DNA of 59,509 nt from Sphingomonas pruni NBRC 15498 (GCF_001598455.1 NZ_BCYZ01000023.1:1-59509); one strand, 5' to 3'. Shown: positions 1 through 8,977, counted from the stretch's first letter. Notes: generated by a model from the sequence alone, not told the origin. Made by a program: numbers and translations.

Positions 1-12
1 CGGGGAGGATCT
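1..12. repeat. Possible edge of a GC-rich palindromic repeat
   Basis: The first bases (CGGGGAGGAT) match the outer end of the palindromic half-elements found elsewhere in the window, such as the one at 6343-6367. Most of the unit would lie outside the window, so this is only suggestive. Confidence 0.3.
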
Positions 13-24
13 TTTTTGTCGTCA

Positions 25-2505
25 TCACGCCAGCGTAAGCCCGCCCGCGCGCAACGGTTCCGCGCCTTGCAGGAAATAGCGGCGCGCGATCGCGTCGGAC
101 AAATGCGCGAGCTGGCGTTCGGCATCGTCGAGCAAGCGCACGTCGAGACGCGCGGCGCTCGCCGTCGACAGCAAGGCGCACAGCGCGCGGGCCTCCGCCT
201 GTTGTTCTTCGGGCAGCCCGTCGTCGTTGAGCACCGGAAGTTCGGCGAGATGCTCGGCGATACGGTCGGCCTGATAAGCGAGGCTGCGCGGATTGCCCGG
301 ATCAAGCGCGACGAGATCGACGACCGGCACGCGCGCGATCCCGGTCAGATAGCGCTGGCGATAGCCGATCTGGCTGTCGGCCAGATCGAGCAGCGTCGTA
401 AGATCGTCGCTCGACGCCCCGGTCATGCCGAAGGTGCGGACCAACCGCGCCACCGCCAGTCCGCGTTCGACCCGGCGGCCGAGATCGTGGAACCGCCATG
501 CCGCGGTCCGGCCCATATGCTCCGCCGCCAGGCCCGACAAAGCGGCATAGCGCCGTTGCAGCGAGCCGCAGCGATCGAGCATCGACCCCTTGGTCGGATG
601 CGGCGCGTCGAGCAGGCGCACGACGTCGGCCGACAGCCGGTCGCGCGACACCTGGGCGATGGTCCGCGCCATGCGATTGATCGCCGGAATGTTGTTCCAG
701 CCGTCGAGCGCGTCGAGCGCCGTCCTTGCAAGTTGGACGAGATCGGGGCGTTTGAGATGCGCCGGATGCGCCGCAGCGCCGGCGGCCACGACCAATCCCG
801 CCATCCGCCCAACCGTATCGTGATCGAGCGCGGCGCCGGCATCGGCGTCGATCGAATTGCCGAGCATTGCACGGATGATCGCCAGCAACGCCTCGCCGCG
901 TTCGAGATAGCGGCCGAGCCAATAGAAATTGTCTGCGACGCGGCTCGGCAACGTTCCGGGATTGCGCCGGATTTGGGTGCTGTCGGGCGCCGGCAGCAGC
1001 GAGGCGGGAGGCACCGGATCGGGGCTGTAGATCGCGACATCCGCCGACCAGATCCCCTCGCCCATCACTGCGGCGCGGATGTCGGGATGCTCACCGATCC
1101 GCGCGAAGCCTCCGGGCATCACCGTCCAGTCGCCGTCGACGCCGCGTGCCGCGAACACGCGCAAAGTGAAGGGCCGCGCGGCCAACTGATGATCGGCGAC
1201 CACCGGCATGGTCGACAACCGGACCAGTTCCTTTCCGACATAATCCTGCGGCCGCCGCGCCATGTCGTCGAGCAGCGCCTGGCGCGCCTCGGCGGACAAT
1301 TCGGACCCTTGCACGGCGCCATCGGGCAGGCCGAGCGGGTTCACGCCGAACGCCGGCGCGATCATCAAACTGTCGAGCCGCGCCTCCACCGTGGCGCGCG
1401 CGGCATCGTCACCGCACCACCAGGTGGCGATATTGGGCAGCTTCAATTTCGCGCCGATGATCCGTTCGGCCAGCGCAGGCAGGAAGGCCTGCAGCGCCGG
1501 TGCTTCGAGCACGCCTGCGCCGGGCGCGTTGGAGATCAGCACATTGTGCGCGGCGAAGGCGTCGATCAGGCCGGCGACCCCGATCGTCGAATGCGAATCG
1601 AACGCGAGCGGATCGAGCATGCGGGGGTCCGCGCGCTGCCACAGCGCGTCGACGCGCTTCAGCCCGGCGATCGTGCGGACGTAAAGCCGATCCTCGGCGA
1701 CGGCGAGATCGGCGCCTTCGACCAGCAGGAAGCCCAGATATCGCGCGAGATGAGCCTGTTCGGCATAGCTGGCATTCCAGCGGCCGGGAGTGAGCAGGCC
1801 TATGCGCGGCTCCGCGCGCTTGCACAAAGCGGCAAGGCCGTCGCGGAACGCGGTAAAGAACGGCGCGTGGCGGAGGATGTTCAGCCGTCCCTGCAATCCT
1901 CCCAGGGTCCGAGACGTGGCTAGGCGGTTTTCGAGCGCATAGCCGGCACCAGCCGGCGCGCGCAGGTGATCGGCAAGCACGCGCCACTCGCCGTCGGGAC
2001 CTCGCCCGAGATCGAACGCCGCGAACTGGAGCTGGTAGCCGCCGGGCAAGGTCAACCCGACCATCGGCCGCAGGAACAGCGGGCTGCCGTTGATCAGCGC
2101 GGCAGGAATGGCGCCGTCAGAGATCAAGGTCCCCTCGCCATAGATGTCGGCGAGCACGGCCTCGATCAGTCCGGCGCGCTGCGCGACGCCTTCGGCGATC
2201 CCGCACCACTCTTGTTCGGCGATCAGTAGTGGAACCGGCGACACCGGCCAGGGTCGCTCGTCGGGATCGCCGGCCACGCGAAAACCCGTGCCGATATCTT
2301 CGGCGTGGCGCTGCACGCGTTCCTGGGCATGCGCGAGGTCGTCGCCTGCCGCGACCGCGAGTTCCTCGAACGCAGCGGTCCAGGCATCAGCATCGCCGCT
2401 GGCCACGACATCGCCATCCCCGACCCGCTCGCGATAGTCCGCCAGCCAGCGCGCGGCATGCGCCGCGGCGTCGAATAGACCTTCGCTGAGTGCGTGACTG
2501 GCCAA
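25..2505 (-). CDS. Circularly permuted ATP-grasp / alpha-E fusion protein (DUF404-DUF407-DUF403 type)
   Basis: The 826-residue protein reads as two fused modules. Residues about 60-490 match the circularly permuted ATP-grasp type, with the RLSTMP stretch near residue 430. From about residue 515 an alpha-E (DUF403) helical domain begins, recognisable by NFYWLGRYLERGE. In many proteobacteria the two modules are separate adjacent genes, beside transglutaminase-like and proteasome-like peptidase genes, in a predicted peptide-synthesis or tagging system. Such partners would lie left of this window, because the gene reads leftwards and ends 25 bases from the edge. The substrate is unknown. The start is the first ATG of the frame, 75 bp from the repeat that separates this gene from ligD. 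Confidence 0.85.
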   Translation of the reverse strand: MASHALSEGLFDAAAHAARWLADYRERVGDGDVVASGDADAWTAAFEELAVAAGDDLAHAQERVQRHAEDIGTGFRVAGDPDERPWPVSPVPLLIAEQEWCGIAEGVAQRAGLIEAVLADIYGEGTLISDGAIPAALINGSPLFLRPMVGLTLPGGYQLQFAAFDLGRGPDGEWRVLADHLRAPAGAGYALENRLATSRTLGGLQGRLNILRHAPFFTAFRDGLAALCKRAEPRIGLLTPGRWNASYAEQAHLARYLGFLLVEGADLAVAEDRLYVRTIAGLKRVDALWQRADPRMLDPLAFDSHSTIGVAGLIDAFAAHNVLISNAPGAGVLEAPALQAFLPALAERIIGAKLKLPNIATWWCGDDAARATVEARLDSLMIAPAFGVNPLGLPDGAVQGSELSAEARQALLDDMARRPQDYVGKELVRLSTMPVVADHQLAARPFTLRVFAARGVDGDWTVMPGGFARIGEHPDIRAAVMGEGIWSADVAIYSPDPVPPASLLPAPDSTQIRRNPGTLPSRVADNFYWLGRYLERGEALLAIIRAMLGNSIDADAGAALDHDTVGRMAGLVVAAGAAAHPAHLKRPDLVQLARTALDALDGWNNIPAINRMARTIAQVSRDRLSADVVRLLDAPHPTKGSMLDRCGSLQRRYAALSGLAAEHMGRTAAWRFHDLGRRVERGLAVARLVRTFGMTGASSDDLTTLLDLADSQIGYRQRYLTGIARVPVVDLVALDPGNPRSLAYQADRIAEHLAELPVLNDDGLPEEQQAEARALCALLSTASAARLDVRLLDDAERQLAHLSDAIARRYFLQGAEPLRAGGLTLA

Positions 2506-2579
2506 CCGGGCTCCCCTGGCGAACAGCTAACCACCACAAACCATGCTGCGTGGCAACATGGATTAGGGTTGGGCCTGCA

Positions 2580-2688
2580 ATAAGCCCCCCCCCTTCAGGG
2601 GAGGGTTAGGGGTGGGGACGTGCCTCAAACCCTATGGCCTGCGTATGGGCCCCACCCCAACCCCTCCCCTGAAGGGGAGGGGCTTATT
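2580..2688. repeat. Two-armed GC-rich palindromic element, copy E1
   Basis: The left arm at 2580-2618 and the right arm at 2649-2688 are near-perfect inverted copies. Each contains a CCCCTTCAGGGG hairpin followed by a G-rich tract of the form GGTTRGGGTGGGG. They flank about 30 bp of unrelated spacer. The element fills most of the space between the ligD stop (2692) and the start of the ATP-grasp/alpha-E gene (2505). It belongs to the same subtype as the copy at 26321. It might also work as a bidirectional transcript-end hairpin, but it has no clear T run. Confidence 0.85.
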
Positions 2689-2691
2689 TGC

Positions 2692-5229
2692 TCAAAGATC
2701 CGGCAGCACCTGCCGCGCAATCCCCCACCCCGCCAGCTCCTTCGACGAGGCGCGCCTCAGCAACTCGTCCTGATCCCCGACATGCCAATTCGCCGGGGAG
2801 TCGAGGTCGCCCAGTTCCGCCCAGGTCACCGGCACCGCGACCGGCGCCTTGGCCCGCGCCCGCGCCGTATAGGGCATCACCGCGGTCGCGCCGCGCTGGT
2901 TGCGCAGCCAGTCGAGAAAGATCTTCCCCTTACGCTTCGCCTTGGACATGGTCGCGGTGAAGCGGTCGGGTTCGGCCTGGGCGAGCGCCACACAGAAGCG
3001 GTCGGCGAAGTCTTTGACCGCCGGCCATTCGGCCTGGGGAGTCAGCGGCACGACGACATGGACGCCCTTGCCTCCCGACACCATTGCGAAGCTGACCAGT
3101 CCGATCTCGGCAAGGTGCCCCTTGATCTCGACCGCCGCTTTCTTGACTTCGGCGAACCCGAGCCCCTCATCGGGATCGAGGTCGAACACGAGGCGATCGG
3201 GCTTTTCGACATCGGCGACCGACGATCCCCAGCCGTGAAACTCGATCGTTCCCATCTGCACGCATTGCAACAGCCCGTCGGCGTCATCGACATAAAGATA
3301 GGGTTCGACCGACCCGTCCTTCTCCTTGATGTCGACATGCTTGACGTGATCGCCGAACGAGCCGGCGTCATGTTTCTGAAAGAAGCAATGCTTCCCGCGT
3401 CCCTGGGGGCAGCGCACCAGGCTGATCGGACGGTTGGCGATCCATTGCAGCGCGACCGGCGCCATCGCCTCGTAGAATGCGGCGAGATCGCCTTTGGTCA
3501 CCGTAGAATCGGGAAAGATCAGCCGGTCCGGGTGCGTGACCTTCACGCTCGACGCTTTGGGTTTGGGGGCCGGCTTGGCTTTTTCCTCGACCACCTCTTC
3601 GGCCTCCTTGTCGCCGCGCAGCCCCAGGAAGCTCGGGTGCCGCAGGACCTTGTCGGGCGTCGTCTCGGTATAGGCAATCTCCGCGACGAGCTTGGGTGTC
3701 ACCCAATGCACGCGACGGGTGGCGGCGCGCGGCGCCTGCACCGTCGGAGTCTTGCGAGCGAGCCTGTCGAGCTTGGCACGCAGATCGTTCATCGTCTCGA
3801 CTGAGAACCCTGTGCCGACCTTGCCGGCATAACGCAGTTCGCCATCTTCATGGACGCCGAGCAGCAGCGCCCGGAACCCACGCGACTTGTCACTTTCGGT
3901 CCAGCCGACGATGACGAACTCCTGGCGGAGCAGGCATTTGACCTTGAGCCAGGCCTGCGTGCGGCGGCCGGAATAGGGCGCGTCGGCGCGCTTGCAGACG
4001 ATGCCTTCAAAGCCTTCGCGGCACATCGTCTCGAACAATTTCTCGCCCTCGCCGACGATATGCTCGGCGTATTGGAGGCGCGCATCGGCGCCCTCGAGCA
4101 GCGGCCGCAGGCGCTCCTTGCGCTGCACCTGGGGCAATTTGGCAAGGTCTTCGCCGTCGAGTTCGAGCAGATCGAACGCGAACAAGGTCATCTCGCCGTC
4201 GTTGGAAATCGCGTCCTTCAGGGTCGAGAAATCGGGGTGTCCGTCCTTGAACGCGACGATCTCGCCGTCGATCAGCGCCGATCCGACCGGCAGCTTGGCC
4301 GCCGCATCGGCGATGGCGTGGAACTTGTCGGTCCAGTCGAGGCCGTTGCGCGTATAGACCTTGGCCTGACCGCCGCCGATCGCGATCAGCGCGCGATAGC
4401 CGTCATATTTGACTTCGTGAATCCAGCCGGTGCCGGTGGGGACGGAGTCGACCAGCGTGCACAGCTGGGGGTCGCGGAATTTGGGCATTCCTCCCCGGAA
4501 CGGGGAGGGGGACCGACGCGGAGCGGCGGTGGAGGGGCTTCTCCTCACTGGATTCGCCTGCGGCCCGGCCCTTCCACCATCGCTCCGCGATGGTCCCCCT
4601 CCCCCTGCGGGGGAGGAACGCAGCTTCTTCCAGCTCGCCAATTCCCTCGCCTTCGTCCCCTTGGCGATCTCGGCCATCGAGCGGCCGGTCTTCACGCTGG
4701 TGACGGCATTCTCGACCAGATCGTCAGAACCGCCGGCATAATCGTCCTCCAGCTTCCTCAGTAGCCAGTTGGTATTCCGTTCCTTTCCCCGCGGCTTTAG
4801 CCGGATCAGCAGCCATTCCCCCTTCATCCGCTGACCGTGCAGAATGAAGTGCAGATGGCCTTTCTCCAGATCTTTTGCGGACTTGCCGGGGATCGGTTCC
4901 CACCAGCCATCGTCCCACAGCATCACCGTGCCGCCGCCATATTCGCCTTCGGGGATCGTGCCCTCGAAATCGGCATAGCTGATCGGATGGTCCTCGGTCT
5001 GCACCGCCAGCCGCTTATCGTCGGGGTTGAGGCTGGGGCCGCGCGTCACCGCCCAGCTCTTCATCACGCCGTCGACCTCGAGCCGCAAATCCCAATGCAG
5101 CCGCGTCGCATCGTGCTTCTGGACCATGAAGCGATGGCCGGTCTCGCTCGCGCGCTCGCCTTTGGGCTCGGCCGTCTTCGAGAAGTCACGTTTGGCGTTA
5201 TATTTGGCGAGAGGGTCGCGATCAGCCAT
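2692..5229 (-). CDS. ligD: ATP-dependent DNA ligase D (NHEJ), with a translated repeat insertion
   Basis: This is an 845-residue multifunctional end-joining ligase. The order is a 3'-phosphoesterase domain (about 1-190, with KHDATRLHWDLRLE at 38-51), an ATP-dependent ligase domain with catalytic lysine 274 in KYDGYR, an OB-fold region, and a C-terminal primase-polymerase domain (about 555-845) carrying the FDLDPDEG metal-binding motif. It acts with Ku, encoded 104 bp upstream on the same strand, to process and seal double-strand breaks. Residues about 205-247 are low-complexity and arginine/serine/proline rich. They are encoded by palindromic element E2 (4488-4618), which lies exactly in the linker between phosphoesterase and ligase, so all catalytic domains stay in frame. 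Confidence 0.96.
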   Translation of the reverse strand: MADRDPLAKYNAKRDFSKTAEPKGERASETGHRFMVQKHDATRLHWDLRLEVDGVMKSWAVTRGPSLNPDDKRLAVQTEDHPISYADFEGTIPEGEYGGGTVMLWDDGWWEPIPGKSAKDLEKGHLHFILHGQRMKGEWLLIRLKPRGKERNTNWLLRKLEDDYAGGSDDLVENAVTSVKTGRSMAEIAKGTKARELASWKKLRSSPAGGGGPSRSDGGRAGPQANPVRRSPSTAAPRRSPSPFRGGMPKFRDPQLCTLVDSVPTGTGWIHEVKYDGYRALIAIGGGQAKVYTRNGLDWTDKFHAIADAAAKLPVGSALIDGEIVAFKDGHPDFSTLKDAISNDGEMTLFAFDLLELDGEDLAKLPQVQRKERLRPLLEGADARLQYAEHIVGEGEKLFETMCREGFEGIVCKRADAPYSGRRTQAWLKVKCLLRQEFVIVGWTESDKSRGFRALLLGVHEDGELRYAGKVGTGFSVETMNDLRAKLDRLARKTPTVQAPRAATRRVHWVTPKLVAEIAYTETTPDKVLRHPSFLGLRGDKEAEEVVEEKAKPAPKPKASSVKVTHPDRLIFPDSTVTKGDLAAFYEAMAPVALQWIANRPISLVRCPQGRGKHCFFQKHDAGSFGDHVKHVDIKEKDGSVEPYLYVDDADGLLQCVQMGTIEFHGWGSSVADVEKPDRLVFDLDPDEGLGFAEVKKAAVEIKGHLAEIGLVSFAMVSGGKGVHVVVPLTPQAEWPAVKDFADRFCVALAQAEPDRFTATMSKAKRKGKIFLDWLRNQRGATAVMPYTARARAKAPVAVPVTWAELGDLDSPANWHVGDQDELLRRASSKELAGWGIARQVLPDL
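4488..4618. repeat. Palindromic element copy E2, inside the ligD coding sequence
   Basis: It has the same two-half structure as the intergenic copies: TTCCTCCCC..GGGGAGGGGGACC, a small central hairpin, GGTGGAGGGG, a short spacer, then the inverted second half ending in GGGGGAGGAA. It contributes ligD residues about 205-247. The element has no stop codon in the ligD frame. The length of about 131 bp is judged by eye; the exact insertion boundaries and any target duplication cannot be fixed without homologues. Confidence 0.88.
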
Positions 5230-5242
5230 GCCGCGTCCTTTC

Positions 5243-5326
5243 CGTCACCCCGGCGCAGGCCGGGGTTGCCGGCGGCTCCGTCCCGGCAAGAGCCGCCAGC
5301 GGTCCCGGCCTTCGCCGGGACGACGA
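5243..5326. repeat. Three-hairpin repeat (second repeat class) between ku and ligD
   Basis: Three consecutive inverted repeats are visible: CCCCGGCGCAGGCCGGGG, GGCGGCT...AGCCGCC, and GTCCCGGCCTTCGCCGGGAC. They lie in the 104 bp gap between the ku stop and the ligD start. The base pattern differs from the CCTCCCC/GGGGAGG class. A similarly built three-hairpin unit is at 43941-44025. Confidence 0.75.
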
Positions 5327-5333
5327 GTGAGGC

Positions 5334-6233
5334 TCAAGCACGTTTCTTCGCCGGGGCGGCTCGCGCCGGGGTCTTCTTGCGCGCGGTCTTCTTGGTGGTG
5401 GTGACGCTCTCGTTCTGCGCCGGTTTGGCGCTCGGCTTCTCGATCGATTTCTTCAGTGCCGCCATCAGGTCGATGACGTTGGGCCCGGAACGACCGGTCC
5501 CTTCGTCATCCTTGTCCTCGATGATCTTGCGGCGCGACTTCTGCTTGGCCTTGCGCGCGATCAGGTCCTTCAGCGCATCGACATAATGGTCGTGGAACTT
5601 GGCGGGATCGAACTTGGACGACTTCTTGTCGATCAACGCGGTCGCGAGGTCGAGCAGATCGTCGTCGGGCTCGTCATCGGGGATGTCGCGGAAATAGCCC
5701 TGCGCGCGGTTGACCTCTCCGGCATAGCGCAGCGTCTCCAACACCATGCCGCGGCCGCAGGGTTTCAGGCTGACGACATATTCGCGCCCGCGCATCGCGA
5801 GCTGACCGATCCCGACCTTTTTCGACCGGCGCAGCGCCTCGCGCAGGACGATGAACGCCTCCTCGGCCAGGTCGTCGGCGGGCACGACGAAATAGGGCCG
5901 CTCGTAATAGAGGACGTCGATCTCATCCATGTCGACGAATTGCGTGAGCTCGAGCGTCTTTTTCGATTCGAGCTTCACCGCATCGATCTCGTCCTGGTCG
6001 AGCAGAACATATTCGCCCTTCTCATATTCGAAGCCTTTGACGATCTCGTCGGGATCCACCTCCCCGATGCCGGGCACGGTCTTCTCGTATTTGATCCGCT
6101 TGCCCGAAGGCTCGTGGATCTGGTGAAACGCGACTTGCGCGCCCGACTTGGTCGCGGTGTAGATCTCGACCGGGATCGACACGAGCGCGAGCCTGATCTG
6201 TCCCTGCCAATAGGCCCGTGCGGCCATGGTCAC
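5334..6233 (-). CDS. ku: Ku protein, non-homologous end joining
   Basis: This is a bacterial Ku homologue of 299 residues, forming the DNA-end-binding homodimer that recruits LigD. The Ku core spans about residues 5-265, with the family start AYWQGQIRLALVSIPVE and RPYFVVPAD. The tail is lysine/alanine rich (KKTARKKTPARAAPAKKRA), a basic C-terminus of the kind seen in many bacterial Ku proteins. The downstream neighbour ligD on the same strand completes a minimal NHEJ pair. Two ATG codons (6233 and 6227) are possible starts. The second gives MAARAYW, the more usual family N-terminus. Confidence 0.96.
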   Translation of the reverse strand: MTMAARAYWQGQIRLALVSIPVEIYTATKSGAQVAFHQIHEPSGKRIKYEKTVPGIGEVDPDEIVKGFEYEKGEYVLLDQDEIDAVKLESKKTLELTQFVDMDEIDVLYYERPYFVVPADDLAEEAFIVLREALRRSKKVGIGQLAMRGREYVVSLKPCGRGMVLETLRYAGEVNRAQGYFRDIPDDEPDDDLLDLATALIDKKSSKFDPAKFHDHYVDALKDLIARKAKQKSRRKIIEDKDDEGTGRSGPNVIDLMAALKKSIEKPSAKPAQNESVTTTKKTARKKTPARAAPAKKRA

Positions 6234-6342
6234 CTCCGTTGCGAAACCGATTCAATCGTCGAGCGACGGACTCGTTCCGTCGCCCGTCGCCCGGCGAAGC
6301 CCGGGGGTCCAGGCAAGAGGCGCGGAGTCGTTCCGCGAACCA

Positions 6343-6367
6343 AATCCTCCCCGCTTGCGGGGAGGAT
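6343..6367. repeat. Solo half of the GC-rich palindromic element
   Basis: A single perfect hairpin, AATCCTCCCC-gcttgc-GGGGAGGAT type, lies just upstream of pdxH. It equals the outer hairpin of the two-armed elements but has no inverted partner, like a solo REP unit. The preceding 75 bp (about 6268-6340) also holds GC-rich inverted repeats (GCCCGGCGAAGCCCGGG, CGCGGA..TTCCGCG). Confidence 0.7.
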
Positions 6368-6384
6368 CGGCTAAAGGCCCGATC

Positions 6385-6966
6385 ATGAGCACCGATCCCT
6401 TCCACCTTTTCGATAGCTGGTTCGCGGAAGCGCGGACGACCGAGCCCAACGATTCGAACGCGATGGCGCTTGCCACTGCCGACGCGGAGGGACGCCCATC
6501 GGTCCGCATGGTATTGCTCAAGGGCCATGGCCGCGACGGCTTCGTCTTCTACACCAATCGCGAGAGCCGCAAGGCGGGCGAGATGGCAGCCAATTCGCAC
6601 GCCGCTCTGCTGTTCCACTGGAAGTCGCTGCGCCGGCAGATCCGGATCGAGGGCAGTCTGAGCCTCGCCAGTGACGCCGAGTCGGACGCTTATTTCGCCA
6701 GCCGAAGTCGTGATTCGCAGCTCGGCGCCTGGGCGTCGGATCAGTCGCGCCCGCTGGACAGCCGCGCCACGTTCGAGGCGCGGTTCGAGCAGGTCCAAGC
6801 ACGATTCGCGGGGCAAGATGTGCCGCGCCCGCCGCATTGGGGTGGCTATCGCCTGACCCCGACCCATATCGAGTTCTGGCAGGATCGCGCGCATCGCCTG
6901 CACGAGCGCCGCGTGTTCGACCTTGCGGGCGACGGAACCTGGTCCGAAGGACTGCTCTACCCATGA
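6385..6966 (+). CDS. pdxH: Pyridoxamine 5'-phosphate oxidase
   Basis: This 193-residue FMN-dependent oxidase converts pyridoxine/pyridoxamine 5'-phosphate to pyridoxal 5'-phosphate. Family landmarks are RMVLLKGHGRDGFVFYTN (FMN-binding region), FHWKSLRRQIRIEG, SRSRDSQLGAWAS, the substrate loop PPHWGGYRL and a conserved C-terminus. The start at 6385 is chosen because AAGG lies 6-7 nt upstream and the protein then begins MSTDPFHLF, near the family norm. The open frame continues upstream only through the repeat at 6343. The stop overlaps the start of the next gene (ATGA), so the two are probably translationally coupled. Confidence 0.95.
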   Translation: MSTDPFHLFDSWFAEARTTEPNDSNAMALATADAEGRPSVRMVLLKGHGRDGFVFYTNRESRKAGEMAANSHAALLFHWKSLRRQIRIEGSLSLASDAESDAYFASRSRDSQLGAWASDQSRPLDSRATFEARFEQVQARFAGQDVPRPPHWGGYRLTPTHIEFWQDRAHRLHERRVFDLAGDGTWSEGLLYP

Positions 6967-7913
6967 TGACCGAGAGCGAACGCCGCCGCATCATTCCCTT
7001 CGCGATCCGCGCCGCGCTGGCCAGCGTGGCGATGGCGCTGTTTCTGCTCGCGCTCAAGAGTTACGCGGCCTGGTCGACCGGGTCGGTCGCGATGCTCGGC
7101 AGCCTTGCGGACACCGGGCTCGACCTGTTGGCCAGCCTGGTCACGCTCTACGGCGTCAAGATCGCCGCCGAGCCCGCCGATCACGACCACCGCTTCGGTC
7201 ACGGCAAGGCGGAGGCATTGGCCGCGTTGTTCCAGGTCGGGCTGATCACTTTGTCCGCCGCCGGCATCGCCTGGCGGGCGATCCTCAAGTTTGGCGACAA
7301 TAGCCAGACCGGTGAAGCGGAGTTCGGGATCGGCGTGTCGATCGTCGCGATCCTCGCCACTTTCGCGCTGCTCGCCTATCAGCGGAGCATCATCCGCAAG
7401 ACCGGATCGGTCGCGATCATGGCCGACAAGGTCCATTACCAGTCGGACCTGTTCCTCAACCTTTCGGTGATCGTCGCGATCGTGCTCGATCAATATGTCG
7501 GCCTGCGTGGTGCCGACCCGGTGTTCGGCATCATCATCGCGGCCTGGCTCGCTTGGGGCGCGTTTCAGGCATCGTCCAACGCGATCGACCAGTTGATGGA
7601 CAAGGAATGGCCCGAGGATCTGCGCAAGCAATTCATCGAAGTCGCGGCACGGCAGGAAGGCTTGAAGGGCATCCACGATTTCCGCACGCGGCGATCGGGC
7701 AGCCACGAATTCGCGCAATTCCATATGGAAGTCGGCCGCGACCTGACCGTGGCGCAATCGCATGAGGTCGTCGAGCGCGTCGAGAACGCGCTGCATCGGG
7801 CCTTTCCCCGGGTCGAGGTGCTGATCCATGTCGATCCCGAAGGGCATGTCGACACCGACAACCCGCTGGTCGAAGCCGATGTGACGCCGCACTGGTTCGG
7901 CAAGCGTATCTAA
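6963..7913 (+). CDS. Cation diffusion facilitator family transporter (FieF-like)
   Basis: This 316-residue inner-membrane metal/proton antiporter has a predicted six-helix N-terminal region (about 1-215) and a cytoplasmic C-terminal metal-binding domain. Seen in the sequence are the TM2 motif with aspartates (SLADTGLDLLASL), the loop HDHRFGHGKAEALAAL, and the TM5 region MADKVHYQSDLFLN. All are diagnostic for divalent metal transporters of the FieF/YiiP group, which export Fe(II)/Zn(II). Specificity cannot be read from sequence alone. The ATG overlaps the pdxH stop, and PhzF follows after 12 bp, suggesting one operon. Confidence 0.93.
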   Translation: MMTESERRRIIPFAIRAALASVAMALFLLALKSYAAWSTGSVAMLGSLADTGLDLLASLVTLYGVKIAAEPADHDHRFGHGKAEALAALFQVGLITLSAAGIAWRAILKFGDNSQTGEAEFGIGVSIVAILATFALLAYQRSIIRKTGSVAIMADKVHYQSDLFLNLSVIVAIVLDQYVGLRGADPVFGIIIAAWLAWGAFQASSNAIDQLMDKEWPEDLRKQFIEVAARQEGLKGIHDFRTRRSGSHEFAQFHMEVGRDLTVAQSHEVVERVENALHRAFPRVEVLIHVDPEGHVDTDNPLVEADVTPHWFGKRI

Positions 7914-7925
7914 GGGAGACAGGCT

Positions 7926-8735
7926 GTGAGGTTACCGATCGCGCAGATCGACGCATTCGCGCGTCATGCCTTTGAGGGCAATCCGGCGGCGGTGATGCCG
8001 CTCGATCACTGGCTCGACGACGACCTGCTGCAGAAGATCGCGGCCGAAAACAATCTGTCCGAGACCGCCTTCCTGGTCGCGTCCAACGATGGCAAGGAAG
8101 ATGGGGGGGCCGATTTCGATCTGCGCTGGTTCACGCCGGCGGTCGAAGTGGTGATGTGCGGCCATGCGACGCTGGCGAGCGGACATTTTGTCCTGTCGTC
8201 CGACGCCGATCGGGAGCGCGTCCGCTTTCGCACGCGCAAGGCCGGAATGCTCGAGGTCGCGCGGGCCGGCGGCAGCTATGAACTGGCGCTGCCCGCCTGG
8301 GTGCCGTCCCCCAAGCCGTTGCCGGAGATCGTCGCTGGCCTCGGCATCGACAGCGCGGTCGAGACGTTGTGGCACGAGCATCGCTATGCGCTGATCGTGC
8401 TGGAAAGCGCCGATCAGGTGCGCGCGCTCACCCCCGATTTCCGTGCACTGGCGGCGGGCGGCGACCTGCTAACCATCGCTACTGCACCGGGTGACGAAAC
8501 CGACATCATCAGCCGCGCCTTCGCGCCCGGCGGCGGAATCGACGAGGATCCGGTGACCGGATCGGCGCATGCGGTCGCGGTGCCCTATTGGGCGAAGCGG
8601 CTGGGACGCGATCGGTTCACGGCTTATCAGGCAAGCGCGCGCGGCGGGTATCTCGACTGCCGGCTGGAGGGCGATCGCGTGATCCTGGGCGGGAATTGCG
8701 TGACGGTGTTGGAGGGGACGTTTTTGCTCGATTGA
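7926..8735 (+). CDS. PhzF family isomerase/epimerase
   Basis: This 269-residue protein has the two-lobed diaminopimelate-epimerase fold. The PhzF start FARHAFEGNPAAVMPL, the catalytic glutamate in NNLSETAF (E47), the CGHATLASGH loop, and the second-lobe signature DEDPVTGSAHA are all present. PhzF relatives catalyse hydrogen-shift isomerisations. In organisms without phenazine genes, and none are nearby, the role is generally unknown. It starts with GTG at 7926 behind a GGGAG Shine-Dalgarno site. It is the last gene of a likely pdxH-CDF-phzF operon that ends at palindromic element E3. Confidence 0.92.
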   Translation: MRLPIAQIDAFARHAFEGNPAAVMPLDHWLDDDLLQKIAAENNLSETAFLVASNDGKEDGGADFDLRWFTPAVEVVMCGHATLASGHFVLSSDADRERVRFRTRKAGMLEVARAGGSYELALPAWVPSPKPLPEIVAGLGIDSAVETLWHEHRYALIVLESADQVRALTPDFRALAAGGDLLTIATAPGDETDIISRAFAPGGGIDEDPVTGSAHAVAVPYWAKRLGRDRFTAYQASARGGYLDCRLEGDRVILGGNCVTVLEGTFLLD

Positions 8736-8740
8736 CCTCA

Positions 8741-8893
8741 AATCCTCCCCGGAACGGGGAGGGGGACCGCGCGCGATAGCGCGTGGTGGAGGGGGCCGGC
8801 TGTTTGCTAGCCCCTAGTCTGTTGCTCGTTGTCGCGGGCCCCCTCCACCATTCGCGTAGCGAGTGGTCCCCCTCCCCGTTCCGGGGCGGAATT
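8741..8893. repeat. Palindromic element copy E3
   Basis: The left half begins AATCCTCCCC, contains GGGGAGGGGGACC, a small hairpin and GGTGGAGGGGGCC. The right half is its inverse and ends GGGGCGGAATTT. The core between the halves, read on the minus strand, contains CCCGCGACA-ACGAGCAACAG, which recurs on the plus strand in copy E6 (35521). The shared core shows that E3 and E6 are copies of one longer element in opposite orientation. It lies right after the phzF stop. Confidence 0.88.
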
Positions 8894-8977
8894 TATAGCA
8901 TACCAGCTTTCCGTAGCGTCCGCTCACCCCCCCGGCAAAACTGGCTATTTTCCATCGCTTCCGCTATAGTCCCGAGC

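Noticed and set aside
16..1923. 635-residue open frame opposite the ATP-grasp/alpha-E gene
   Set aside because: It is antisense to a clearly recognisable protein, has arginine-rich low-complexity composition and no domain signature. It is a typical shadow frame in GC-rich DNA.
6234..6280. EcfG promoter for ku-ligD
   Set aside because: GTTCC (GGAAC on the minus strand) is present at 6274-6278, but no CGTT-like -10 is found at 16-17 nt spacing.
8783..8977. N-terminal extension of the hotdog thioesterase
   Set aside because: It consists of repeat E3 codons and the leader (SPSPFRGG is repeat-encoded). The family starts near 8978.
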